Shown: positions 1-7,996, numbered from the stretch's first letter. The stretch is DNA of 16,551 bases from Candidatus Poribacteria bacterium (GCA_028818995.1 JAPPMR010000793.1:1-16551); one strand, 5' to 3'. The notes: generated by a model from the sequence alone, not told the origin. A program made the numbers and translations.

Positions 1-1192
1 TACCTACACCGATGACAATAAACGTAATCATATATGGACGATAGCGCGCATATATCTCCGCACCTTGTATGCGCCCCATTCCAGACCAGAGGTAGTAATT
101 CGCACCTATAAATAACACACCGATCATCACCGCCTGTATGATAAATAGCCATGAGAACAGTGCACCCATCATATTCACACCCATGGTGGTGTTGAACATG
201 TAGATTTCTCTACCTAACCAATAACCAGCGAAGGGGAGTGGAATCAGTCCGCATAAGGCAATGAAGTTGCCGTTATATCCCATCCAATCGTAATGTGCTT
301 TTTCCTCTTTAGTTTTGGCAACGAGATAACGAAACGCCGCGTATGCTGCCACAATTGATCCGCCAAATGCGATGTTTCCAATAAGTCGGTGGATATTGAC
401 TGGCATCCATGTGAAATTGTTGACTGCTTCCCATACGTTTGCAAAGAATTCACCGGTAGTTTCGTTGTGGAGCGGGATTACGGTTTTATCTGTTACACCC
501 TCAAGTAGTTCAGCACGGGTTAGTTCAGGGTTTTGCGCTATCGAATTTTCTATCCATGCTTCCTTTGTCTTGTCAGATAACTTTCCGAACATTGTAGCAG
601 GACTTGTTTGATAGGTAAGCCACGTATTTGACACAAACATAATCGCTGTGCCCCATACGTTTAATAACACACCAAGTACGAGATGCACCCATTTAAAACG
701 TCCCTTCATCTTATCCCAGCCGTAGGAATATATGTAAAGGGTAAAGGTCTCTCCAAAGAACAGCACAACATAGAAAATCATCGTCGGACCGAAGATTCCG
801 CTCAATTTGCTCAACACTTTTGGATAGCACCAAACAAGAATAAAGACAAGAACGCCACCGAGTAACGCTGTTGTTGAAAAAGCACCCATACAGAGTTTGA
901 TAAACTCTTGTGCCATCCGGTCGTACCGTTCCTCTTTGGTTTTCCATCCGATAAATTCAATAATCACCGCAAACATCGGGACACCGAGGATGAAAGAACC
1001 GAACAACAGATGCAATTGCGCAGCAATCCACGCTGCGTTTCGGCTACCAATCAGGGGGAATGGACGATATTCTGCATCAGTCATGTCCTGTGCAAACGCT
1101 GGCACAACTGCTAACAGTGCAAAACCGAGCAGTACGAAACCGAGTATGAAGTATAGTCTCTTTTTAGTTATAAGAGATGAGCAACAACGCAT
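1..1192 (-). CDS. CydA-like membrane protein (cytochrome bd subunit I family), 3' end outside window
   Basis: I translated this directly. It is open from an ATG at 1192 to the window edge, giving 397 residues with no stop, so the C-terminus is missing. A signal-like helix (about 13-34, ending AFAQ) is followed by roughly seven more hydrophobic helices. Features recalling CydA are His61 in a QLHLLFGSF helix (like the N-terminal heme ligand His), an FFGET segment with Glu148 (like E. coli E107) leading into a GWDKMKG turn (CydA has FFGWDRLGK), and His268 in NIHRLIGN (like E. coli His186). By eye the residue matching E. coli Glu99 is Phe. The part that would hold the Met heme ligand and GRQPW motif is not visible, nor is any CydB. 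It is the last visible gene of the respiratory operon, 72 bp after the cupredoxin. The start has GAGAGAA about 8 nt upstream. Family assignment is fairly sure; oxygen reductase function is not. Confidence 0.75.
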   Translation of the reverse strand, partial: MRCCSSLITKKRLYFILGFVLLGFALLAVVPAFAQDMTDAEYRPFPLIGSRNAAWIAAQLHLLFGSFILGVPMFAVIIEFIGWKTKEERYDRMAQEFIKLCMGAFSTTALLGGVLVFILVWCYPKVLSKLSGIFGPTMIFYVVLFFGETFTLYIYSYGWDKMKGRFKWVHLVLGVLLNVWGTAIMFVSNTWLTYQTSPATMFGKLSDKTKEAWIENSIAQNPELTRAELLEGVTDKTVIPLHNETTGEFFANVWEAVNNFTWMPVNIHRLIGNIAFGGSIVAAYAAFRYLVAKTKEEKAHYDWMGYNGNFIALCGLIPLPFAGYWLGREIYMFNTTMGVNMMGALFSWLFIIQAVMIGVLFIGANYYLWSGMGRIQGAEIYARYRPYMITFIVIGVG

Positions 1193-1264
1193 TTTTAGTT
1201 CTCTCAATTGTTAGGATTTAGCGTCAAAATTGCAATTCTTATGAAATAAAACAAATGAAACCAC

Positions 1265-2032
1265 CTATTTTTTCTTAGGCGGTTTAAATTCAGAAGCCTT
1301 GAAGTCTACCTTTAATTCACCACTTGCAGGTACTTGAACAGTTTTGTTTGCGGAACCGAGTTTTTCGTGCCACACCACCACACGCGCTCTACCGGCCGGA
1401 ACATCTTTGATGGTATATTTGCCGGTGTCAGCTGATTTTTCATAGTCATCTGGATGAATCCAGTTATCCTTATCATCTTTCTGTCCGGTTACCGTATAAT
1501 AGTTGCTATTAACAGCAACAATATAACCGCTCATCCAAGCATGAATATCGCAAGTCAACTTGATTTCTTCTGCTTTAGTAATTGTGTATGGAACGACTAT
1601 CCCTTTTTTCTGAATTATGAAGTTTTTTGCTTCATTTTTCGCAGCGTGCGAATGAACATTGTGGGCAACCGGATCGTCAGAAGTTACATTAACAGTAGTA
1701 CCTATAGGAACTACCGTTACATGCGGCAAATAACGACAATCTTTCTGGTCAACTACAGGATTTTCCTTAAGTGGTGTCACCTTCTGTCCGCTCATGCGTA
1801 CGTAAACTACAACGTTTTGGATGCCTTTTCCTTTTGAAACAACAAGTACTTCAGATTTAGCACCCTTTGTAGCATCAATACAGTGTTTCTCTTGTGTGTT
1901 GATTGTCAATACGGTACGTGTTGTCGGCTCATCCATATCATAGGTTATAGTTCCAGTGATGTTGGCTGCAAAAGCAATACTTGTCATTGTGCTACAAAGA
2001 AGTAGCGTGATTATGAATTTAAGATATTTCAT
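1265..2032 (-). CDS. Secreted cupredoxin with amicyanin-type copper loop and C-terminal regulatory-like beta domain
   Basis: A 255-residue exported protein. The signal peptide is residues 1-22 (cleavage near FAA). A cupredoxin-like domain spans about 55-175. The likely type I copper ligands are His124 (in VAHNVHSH), Cys161, His164 and Met167. The loop CDIHAWM has the Cys-x2-His-x2-Met spacing of amicyanin, shorter than plastocyanin. Cys51 and Cys99 may form a disulfide. The C-terminal part (about 178-247, with TGKYTIKDVPAGRARVVVW) looks like a carboxypeptidase-regulatory-like beta sandwich, which often follows such domains in Planctomycetes-type secreted proteins. The start is ATG with AAGGAG 7 nt upstream. 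It lies between the monoheme cytochrome c and the CydA-like gene, so a periplasmic electron-carrier role is a reasonable inference, but a structural or copper-binding role is also possible. A possible internal promoter and palindrome lie just upstream. Confidence 0.82.
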   Translation of the reverse strand: MKYLKFIITLLLCSTMTSIAFAANITGTITYDMDEPTTRTVLTINTQEKHCIDATKGAKSEVLVVSKGKGIQNVVVYVRMSGQKVTPLKENPVVDQKDCRYLPHVTVVPIGTTVNVTSDDPVAHNVHSHAAKNEAKNFIIQKKGIVVPYTITKAEEIKLTCDIHAWMSGYIVAVNSNYYTVTGQKDDKDNWIHPDDYEKSADTGKYTIKDVPAGRARVVVWHEKLGSANKTVQVPASGELKVDFKASEFKPPKKK

Positions 2033-2060
2033 CGTTTTTCTCCTTATAAAATTCTTTTTT

Positions 2061-2088
2061 ATTATGTTAACACCTTAAGATTTGAAAA
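2061..2088 (-). promoter_or_regulatory. Possible internal promoter for cupredoxin and CydA-like genes
   Basis: On the minus strand, TTTTCA (2083-2088; 4/6 match to TTGACA) and CATAAT (2061-2066; 5/6 match to TATAAT) are separated by 16 bp. The start would be near 2054, about 22 nt before the ATG at 2032. The region is AT-rich, so chance matches are common. The position just downstream of the palindrome at 2112-2125 adds support. Confidence 0.3.
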
Positions 2089-2109
2089 GGCAAACCCTTA
2101 AAAACAAAC

Positions 2110-2125
2110 ATCACGGATATCCGTG
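2110..2125. promoter_or_regulatory. Palindrome copy 1 (possible operator), 14-bp perfect inverted repeat
   Basis: CACGGATATCCGTG at 2112-2125 is a perfect palindrome. With two further bases (AT at 2110-2111) it is identical over 16 bp to a second copy at 8091-8106. It sits in the 97-bp gap between the monoheme cytochrome c stop and the cupredoxin start, centred about 52 bp upstream of the possible -10 box. Flanking arms CCCTTAAAA (2095-2103) and TTTTAAGGG (2128-2136) extend it into a larger, off-centre inverted repeat, so an mRNA hairpin between genes is an alternative to a protein-binding site. Confidence 0.55.
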
Positions 2126-2129
2126 CGTT

Positions 2130-2486
2130 TTAAGGGCGGAAGGTTACTTTAATATATTCAAGAAGTTCTTGTTGTTCTTCATTACTGAGGTAGTAGTGAA
2201 ACGCTGGCATATCGTTTTTACCTTCACGGATACTTTCAAGCAGCTGCGCATCATCGTGCATATCCCACAAATTGTTATCCGTCAGGTTAGCAGGGTCTAA
2301 TTTTTTAAACCGACCAATCCTCCCGTTTCCTTCACCACTGTTCCCGTGGCATCCAGCACAATATCTTGCGTATTTGTATTCAACTTGGTTACGATACTTT
2401 GTACTGGGGTCAACCTGTTTTCCTAACCAGATGAACCCATTAAGCCACACAAGGATCATGACGATAACAATGAGTAGATGCTTCAT
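2130..2486 (-). CDS. Small membrane-anchored monoheme cytochrome c
   Basis: A 118-residue class I cytochrome c. Residues 3-22 form one hydrophobic helix without a clear cleavage site, so it probably stays as a membrane anchor. The heme motif CAGCH is at 43-47, followed by GNSGEGNG, and the likely axial Met is Met93 in NDMPAFHYYLS. A C-terminal helix (about 102-114) completes the fold. It follows the octaheme cytochrome by 52 bp and would be a natural acceptor of electrons from the bc-type complex, or a link to the cupredoxin and terminal enzyme. No strong ribosome-binding site precedes the ATG. The last codons overlap the right arm of the inverted repeat around 2112-2125. Confidence 0.88.
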   Translation of the reverse strand: MKHLLIVIVMILVWLNGFIWLGKQVDPSTKYRNQVEYKYARYCAGCHGNSGEGNGRIGRFKKLDPANLTDNNLWDMHDDAQLLESIREGKNDMPAFHYYLSNEEQQELLEYIKVTFRP

Positions 2487-2538
2487 ATAGGACGGAACTC
2501 CCTTGCCTTAATAGGGACGAATTGAATCCGTTCCTACA

Positions 2539-5500
2539 CTAACGACCTAACGAAATTAGATAATCACGAACCAACTGAATTTGCTTTTCAGCATCATTAT
2601 CGGCATATCCATCAACTGCCATGTGCTGTCCACCGACAAGAGGCCATGCCTGCGGCATCGCCGTACCGGGTTGGAATGTCTGTGGGTTTTTCATCCAGTC
2701 AATTAGCCAATCCGCTTTTAGCCTCTGTTTCGCTAAGGAGAGGTCTGGTCTTCCTGCTTTATCGCTACCTTCAGGAATGATTTCGCCTTGTGAAGGGTGA
2801 CATGATTCGCATTTTAGTTCGTCAAAAATCTGTTTGCCGACACGTAATTCCGCACTTGTAGACATAGGCGGTTCAAGCGTTTCGTAGGGGAACGGCTCGT
2901 CATCTAACGCGGAGAAGTATTTTACAAGGGCTGTTGCTTCTTCGTCTGACATGTCAAATGTCGGCATTCGCACCTTGAGTCCGTAGCGTATATCGGAAGG
3001 GTTTTTGAGGAAATCAAACAACCAATCAGGATAAACTCTTGCACCTTCAGCTTGTAAGGTAGGCGGTGCTAACTGTTTTGCTGTGATTTCATCTAATCCT
3101 TCGTGTGCGATGATAACATCACGATAATCTCCACCTTCACCTTCTATCTCATGGCATCCGGTACAGTTATATTTTTTGACAACACGTCTCCCAGCATCAA
3201 CTTGCTTCTGTTTTTCAACGCGATGTGGTTCAACTGCATGGTCAAAGATGTAATTGAGTGGGTATTTCTGCGGTTGGAAACTTTTTAATAGCACTGCGAT
3301 TGCCTTAGCATCTTCGTCACTAATCTGGAATACAGGCATACGGGAAACAATACGACGCGTTTGGTAACGCCGTGGGTTAGTAATCTTGCCAATTGTCCAA
3401 TCGTGCCAACTATGCTCAATATCTACAGTATCACCAAAGTCGAGTTCTTCGGCAAGTTTGGCCCCGAATTCACCAAGATCTGCACCGACTTTGGACTCAT
3501 TTTCAAACCCTGAGATTTCGTGGCAACCGAAGCATCCGTAAGTTCTAACAAGTTTTTCGCCTTCATCAACGTCTACTTCACCAATAGAAGCAGAGACTGC
3601 AGTCGGGGTCGGTTCCTGCAGATTCATGAGATATGCGACAACATTATCAAGTTCACGATTGCTCAACCGCAAACTCGGCATAGCCGTATCTGGATCGTAG
3701 GCTCTTGGATTCTCAATCCATTGGCGGAGATAGGTTGACGTAACTTTTGATCCAACGCTATCCAGCGCAGGAGCAAAATCGCTGCCTAACTCACCTACTT
3801 TATGACATGTTAGACATCCGACAGTTTTTACAGTCTCTTCACCTGCCCTTATAGCGCTTTCAGATTTGGAGTATGTGGCTTGTGATCCATCTAATGTTGG
3901 ATCGTTCATCTCTGCGAGATAAGCAGCTATAGATTTTACCTCGTCAACGATACGTAACACATCATCTTTCGCGTAAGGATACTCTGTGCCATCATCTGCC
4001 TTGATTACATAACCAGTGTCAGTTTCTGTAACAACCCCGTTGCGTTGTCCGCCATTCTTAAAGTAAACAAGTTGACTCATGCCTTCTGCGGGGAAGAAAT
4101 TCGGCATTGTGGTATTTGGGAGATACGCTTCCGGTTTTTTAATCCAATTCTCAAGCCATGCAATATCTACTTTACTTCCGACCTTTTTCAGTGAGGGGCC
4201 GACCTTCTGGATTTTATCAAGTGCGCTGTATCCTTCTACTGCGTGGCATCCATGACACCCAAGGTCTTCAAAGATTGCTAATCCTTTTGTCAGGTTCGGT
4301 GCGTAATCCTGCGGCGCGTTTGTTTCAGGATTCAGACCGAAGTCTAACTTCATAACGCCATCGTGGCAACGCCGACAATTGGACTCCATATATCCTTTTT
4401 TCTCTTCGGATGTTCTGCCCGTTTTTTTATCCATCCCAAGCACAGGTGTGAGCCAGTATTCAGCATGCGTTAAAGCATGAGCAGATTTCGCAGTTAACCC
4501 GTGTCCTTGACCGCCGTGGCAAGGCGTACAACCAAATTTTTCAAGCGGATGTTTTGCAAGGAGAACATCTCGATGCGGATGTGTTTGAAGAACTGCATCA
4601 TAGCCTGTTTCATAAGATATTTCCACCTCGCCGAAGACATCGGGATCAGTGAAGGTAAGAACACCGTTTTCTGACAATTCGTATTCGTCTGCTTCCGCAT
4701 CAAAACCATCAATCACGATTGTCTCACTACCGGGTTTGACCTTTGGATGTCTAAGTTGGTGTTCAACAGGATTTTCACCATCGCCTTCTACCTCAAAAGT
4801 CTCTTGCGCAGAGGTTTCATAACCACTTTTGTCAACTGCGAAATGACAAGTCGCGCACCTATCCGCAGTATAATCGAACTCTTCAAGATAGTATTGCACA
4901 ATTGTCCGTGTTTCTCTAAAGGGGTTTTCCAGAAGGCTTCCGAGGAAATTACGTTTGATACCGCCAACATCTGCTAATTTTTCTTCAAGACGAACAACAG
5001 ATTCGAATTGGGCTTTATCTGCCTCAAGTGATGTGAGGGCTTCTTGTGCTGTTGTAATTCCGTCAGTGATTTCAGTATCCGTAGGTTTATATTTTTGTGC
5101 GATTAGGTAGGTGGAAAGTGCTACCTCGGGATCACCACTATTTTGATAAAAATTGGCAAGTGTTTTATTCGCATCAGCAAATTCAGCTTCAGCATTTAGG
5201 ACAGCGGATGTTAATTCGCCTTCAATCCGTTTTTCATACTCATCTAATTTCTCTTTCCATTTTTTAACTGTTTCAGTGTATTCACCTTGTGCCTCGTGCA
5301 AACTGTGTTGATATTTGTAGTTAATAGCGTCAGATTTGCTCTGCTCAAACTTTCGTTCTTGCATTGCTTCATCTAATTCAACCTGCTTTGTATTAACTTC
5401 TTTTTCCAAGTCTCTTAACTGTTTTTCGTTGAACTGAGGTTCGGAGGGTATTTCAGGCAAGTTTTTCTTGGCATTTGTCAGTTCTGCATTTGTTTTTTCA

Positions 5501-5664
5501 TATTCGTATTGATAGAACCGTTGTTGAATTTCTTTCCAAGGACGGCGCGTGATCATCTCATCCCAAAAACCCCAAATTGTCACCAACCCTAACAGTGCTG
5601 AGAGAATAAAGAACAAAACAGAATATGATTTTTTTTCAGCGTGAATCTCTTTTTTGCTCTTCAC
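2539..5664 (-). CDS. Octaheme c-type cytochrome with membrane anchor and long coiled coil
   Basis: The chosen start is GTG at 5664, because GGAGG (5676-5680) lies 11 nt upstream; the frame is open further up to a TTG at 5691, but that lies upstream of the Shine-Dalgarno. The product is 1041 residues. A short basic N-terminus precedes one transmembrane helix (about 14-32). A charged, helical, coiled-coil-like stretch (about 45-235) includes a TPR-like hairpin near 165-210. Eight CxxCH heme motifs begin at residues 270, 379, 430, 470, 617, 711, 834 and 952. The first three lie in a His-rich region and may be bis-His ligated. The last five each have a downstream MP motif (Met520, 662, 776, 900, 1003), the pattern of tandem class I cytochrome c domains. 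It follows the cytochrome b subunits by 83 bp and likely takes the place of cytochrome c1 or f, carrying electrons on the outer face of the membrane. I know no named family with this whole layout. Confidence 0.9.
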   Translation of the reverse strand: MKSKKEIHAEKKSYSVLFFILSALLGLVTIWGFWDEMITRRPWKEIQQRFYQYEYEKTNAELTNAKKNLPEIPSEPQFNEKQLRDLEKEVNTKQVELDEAMQERKFEQSKSDAINYKYQHSLHEAQGEYTETVKKWKEKLDEYEKRIEGELTSAVLNAEAEFADANKTLANFYQNSGDPEVALSTYLIAQKYKPTDTEITDGITTAQEALTSLEADKAQFESVVRLEEKLADVGGIKRNFLGSLLENPFRETRTIVQYYLEEFDYTADRCATCHFAVDKSGYETSAQETFEVEGDGENPVEHQLRHPKVKPGSETIVIDGFDAEADEYELSENGVLTFTDPDVFGEVEISYETGYDAVLQTHPHRDVLLAKHPLEKFGCTPCHGGQGHGLTAKSAHALTHAEYWLTPVLGMDKKTGRTSEEKKGYMESNCRRCHDGVMKLDFGLNPETNAPQDYAPNLTKGLAIFEDLGCHGCHAVEGYSALDKIQKVGPSLKKVGSKVDIAWLENWIKKPEAYLPNTTMPNFFPAEGMSQLVYFKNGGQRNGVVTETDTGYVIKADDGTEYPYAKDDVLRIVDEVKSIAAYLAEMNDPTLDGSQATYSKSESAIRAGEETVKTVGCLTCHKVGELGSDFAPALDSVGSKVTSTYLRQWIENPRAYDPDTAMPSLRLSNRELDNVVAYLMNLQEPTPTAVSASIGEVDVDEGEKLVRTYGCFGCHEISGFENESKVGADLGEFGAKLAEELDFGDTVDIEHSWHDWTIGKITNPRRYQTRRIVSRMPVFQISDEDAKAIAVLLKSFQPQKYPLNYIFDHAVEPHRVEKQKQVDAGRRVVKKYNCTGCHEIEGEGGDYRDVIIAHEGLDEITAKQLAPPTLQAEGARVYPDWLFDFLKNPSDIRYGLKVRMPTFDMSDEEATALVKYFSALDDEPFPYETLEPPMSTSAELRVGKQIFDELKCESCHPSQGEIIPEGSDKAGRPDLSLAKQRLKADWLIDWMKNPQTFQPGTAMPQAWPLVGGQHMAVDGYADNDAEKQIQLVRDYLISLGR

Positions 5665-5747
5665 GAAATATATAACCTCCAAATTGATCAATATTATGAA
5701 CAGTGTTGAGAACGAAAACTAAAGTGTAACCATTAAGTCGGAGAAAA

Positions 5748-6614
5748 TTAGATGTTGAACCAGGGTGACACCCAAACATATTTGATATTTAATGCTAATC
5801 GAAGAATCATTTTAATCGGTAGCGCAACCATACTTAAAAACAGAAATGAAACAATAACATATCTGATTAGTCCTAATTCTTGTAAAAAACGGCTTGTTTT
5901 GTATTTCCAAAAATAGAAAATAGGTCCGAGTGCAAAATAACCAGCAACAACAGCAAACCCAAAGAAATTCGCTGTCGTGTCATCACGAATACCAAAAAGA
6001 TATGACAAATTTACATTGGTTAAAGGCACGATTTTGTGCGGATCCCAATACTGCCATGGCATAAATATATTCCACCCCGGTCCTCTTAGGAACGTACCGA
6101 CAATCATCAAGACAATCCATAATATGATAAATCCGAAGCAGAACACAGCAAGGGCGAAAGGTCGTTCCTTGATTGTATAATAGCCTTTGCCTTTAGGATT
6201 GATGTCTATATAGGGAATAGCAATGAGTCCTGCAATAATAAAACCGGGTAGGACAACGCCAGCGATCCACGGATCGAAATAGACAAGCATCTCTTGGAGC
6301 GCGAGGAAGTACCAGGGAGCTTTGGAGGGGTTAGGTGTTTTGGCGGGATCACTCGGCTCTTCAAGCGGCGCGTCAATCATAATTGACCAAACACCGAGCA
6401 CCAGCATTATGATTATAGCACAAACAAATTCATTCCGACACAGATATGGCCAAACATATACTTTGTCATTCAGTGCAGCATCTGAAGGGACACCTGCGCG
6501 ATCTGTCTGGCGTGCTTGTTTATATGCTAACCACATAAAATAGGGTATCAAAAAGAGCATCGCCAAAATCGGAACGTTATCAGGCTTTGATACCAGTGCT
6601 AAAAAATGCTCCAT
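5748..6614 (-). CDS. petD: Cytochrome b C-terminal subunit (subunit-IV-like) of bc complex
   Basis: A 288-residue polytopic membrane protein. The signature is KAPWYFLALQEML at about 98-110 followed by VYFDPW, the Qo-site segment of cytochrome b and subunit IV. The usual PEWY motif is APWY here (residues 99-102), so the Glu that takes part in quinol oxidation is Pro. About six hydrophobic helices are visible: near 15-32, 60-82, 112-135, 155-175, 215-235 and 250-272. That is more than the three helices of chloroplast subunit IV and closer to the C-terminal half of a full cytochrome b, plus extra N- and C-terminal helices. It carries no heme-ligand His pairs; those are in the partner gene. It lies 57 bp after the b6-like gene. 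The ATG at 6614 is preceded by AAGGAGA, with a rather long spacing of about 13 nt. Confidence 0.9.
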   Translation of the reverse strand: MEHFLALVSKPDNVPILAMLFLIPYFMWLAYKQARQTDRAGVPSDAALNDKVYVWPYLCRNEFVCAIIIMLVLGVWSIMIDAPLEEPSDPAKTPNPSKAPWYFLALQEMLVYFDPWIAGVVLPGFIIAGLIAIPYIDINPKGKGYYTIKERPFALAVFCFGFIILWIVLMIVGTFLRGPGWNIFMPWQYWDPHKIVPLTNVNLSYLFGIRDDTTANFFGFAVVAGYFALGPIFYFWKYKTSRFLQELGLIRYVIVSFLFLSMVALPIKMILRLALNIKYVWVSPWFNI

Positions 6615-6671
6615 AGTTTAATTCGGTCTCCTTCTAAAGTAGAGAAAAACAATCACCGTAATAGACAGATT

Positions 6672-7445
6672 TTATAGAGGTCCAGATATTCCACCATCTT
6701 TGCGGACACGCCAGAAATGCAACGCCATCAACAGGCTTGCTACTAACGGCACAGCAACACAATGTAAGATATAGAATCTTAATAACGTTGACGGACCAAC
6801 GATTGTCCCTCCAAGTAAAGCGAATCGCACATCGTTTGCTTGGGTAACAATGTCTGTTGGTGTGAAAGGCCCTTCATGTCCCAACACAGGTGTGGCACGT
6901 GCCATGTTTGTTCCGACCGTAACTGCCCAATAAGCGAGTTGGTCCCACGGTAATAAATAACCGGTGAAACTAAGGAAAAATGTAATAAGTAGTAGTATAA
7001 CACCGACTGCCCAATTGAATTCACGCGGTTTTTTATAGGAACCTGTCAAGAAGACGCGGAACATGTGCAGCATTACGGAAATAACCATACCGTGTGCTGC
7101 CCAGCGGTGCATGTTGCGGAGGAGCATACCGAAGGGAATGTCAAATTCAAGAGCCTGTACATCACGGAAAGCGTATTCGGCTACCGGGCGATAATAAAAC
7201 ATCAACAAGACACCAGTAACAGCCGTCACAAGGAACATCAAAAAGGTGATGCCTCCCATACACCATGTAAATCGGAAGTTGAGTGCGTGGCGAGAAATAC
7301 GAGGTGGGTGTAAATGCAGCCAGACATTTTGCAGAATTTGCAATGTGTAACGGCGACCAGTGTTTTCGTAACCGTGTCGAAAAATAGATTTCCAAATATC
7401 GGAATTTGTAATCTTTTCCTTTAGTCCTTTACGTTCTTCGTTCAT
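6672..7445 (-). CDS. petB: Cytochrome b6-like subunit (N-terminal half of cytochrome b)
   Basis: A 257-residue di-heme membrane subunit. The four heme ligands are His113 and His127 in one helix and His228 and His243 in another. The second pair has 14 residues between ligands, the spacing of b6-type rather than mitochondrial cytochrome b. HRWAAHG, LTGSYKKPREFNW and GYLLPWDQ are family hallmarks. Cys62 in FTWCMGGIT aligns by eye with Cys35 of cytochrome b6 (YCLGGIT), which binds the extra heme ci (cn) covalently, so a third heme is likely. It forms the quinol-oxidising core with the subunit-IV-like and Rieske proteins. The N-terminus has an extra polar stretch of about 30 residues. The ATG is preceded by AAGGAAGA. 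The gap to the Rieske gene is 62 bp. Confidence 0.95.
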   Translation of the reverse strand: MNEERKGLKEKITNSDIWKSIFRHGYENTGRRYTLQILQNVWLHLHPPRISRHALNFRFTWCMGGITFLMFLVTAVTGVLLMFYYRPVAEYAFRDVQALEFDIPFGMLLRNMHRWAAHGMVISVMLHMFRVFLTGSYKKPREFNWAVGVILLLITFFLSFTGYLLPWDQLAYWAVTVGTNMARATPVLGHEGPFTPTDIVTQANDVRFALLGGTIVGPSTLLRFYILHCVAVPLVASLLMALHFWRVRKDGGISGPL

Positions 7446-7507
7446 TATCTTCCTTTTTCAGTCTGATGATGCCAGCATCTTCTCAGACGCAATTGTGTCC
7501 TCCTGAA

Positions 7508-7996
7508 TTAGACTTTTAGAGAAGCACCAGGGTTCCCCCATTGATCTTTTTCACCCAGAAACTTGACCGACTTATCAATTTGAAGTTGTCCATCCTCAGC
7601 CAGAGTAATCTTGACACGTTCAAGAGGGCGTGGTGCGGGTCCTTCATAGTTTATGCCATCTCGGTCAAAACCACTACCGTGGCAAGGGCACTTGAATTTA
7701 CTCTCGGAACTGAGCCATCGTGGCGTACAACCCAAATGCGTACAGGTCGTTAACAGCGCGTAGAATATTCCATCCTCTCTCCGAACAATCCACACACCAA
7801 ACGGATCTTTTTTATATTTTTCGCTGACACTACCGGGTGGATATTCTGCAGGAAAACCTGCTTTAAAGACAGATGAAGGTTCATACAGAACACGCGGATA
7901 AAGATACCGTACTAACCCTGGACCGAAACATAATCCGAGTGCAGCTGTGAAACTTCCCCAACCAAGATATTTGAAAAAATTACGTCGAGATGACAT
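7508..7996 (-). CDS. Rieske 2Fe-2S protein of bc complex
   Basis: A 162-residue protein. The N-terminus has a twin-arginine motif (SSRRNFFKYLG) followed by a hydrophobic segment (about 13-32) that would be exported by Tat and stay as the membrane anchor. The cluster-binding boxes are CTHLGC (85-90) and CPCHGS (103-108), giving ligands Cys85, His87, Cys103 and His106 and a disulfide pair Cys90/Cys105. Ser108 is kept, but the position of the Tyr that raises the redox potential in mitochondrial-type Rieske proteins (GSxY) is Phe110, so a somewhat lower potential is expected. It is the first gene of the operon. AGGA lies about 8 nt before the ATG. A plausible promoter and a palindrome lie upstream. 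Confidence 0.96.
   Translation of the reverse strand: MSSRRNFFKYLGWGSFTAALGLCFGPGLVRYLYPRVLYEPSSVFKAGFPAEYPPGSVSEKYKKDPFGVWIVRREDGIFYALLTTCTHLGCTPRWLSSESKFKCPCHGSGFDRDGINYEGPAPRPLERVKITLAEDGQLQIDKSVKFLGEKDQWGNPGASLKV

Noticed and set aside
897..1214. Plus-strand open frame of 105 codons
   Set aside because: It is opposite the CydA-like gene, which is a long membrane protein frame open to the window edge.
1454..1837. Plus-strand open frame of 127 codons
   Set aside because: It lies wholly inside the cupredoxin gene on the other strand; the minus-strand protein has a signal peptide and copper ligands.
2487..2538. Possible hairpin between the octaheme and monoheme cytochrome genes
   Set aside because: Pairing arms are short and imperfect and there is no T tract, so I do not call a terminator.
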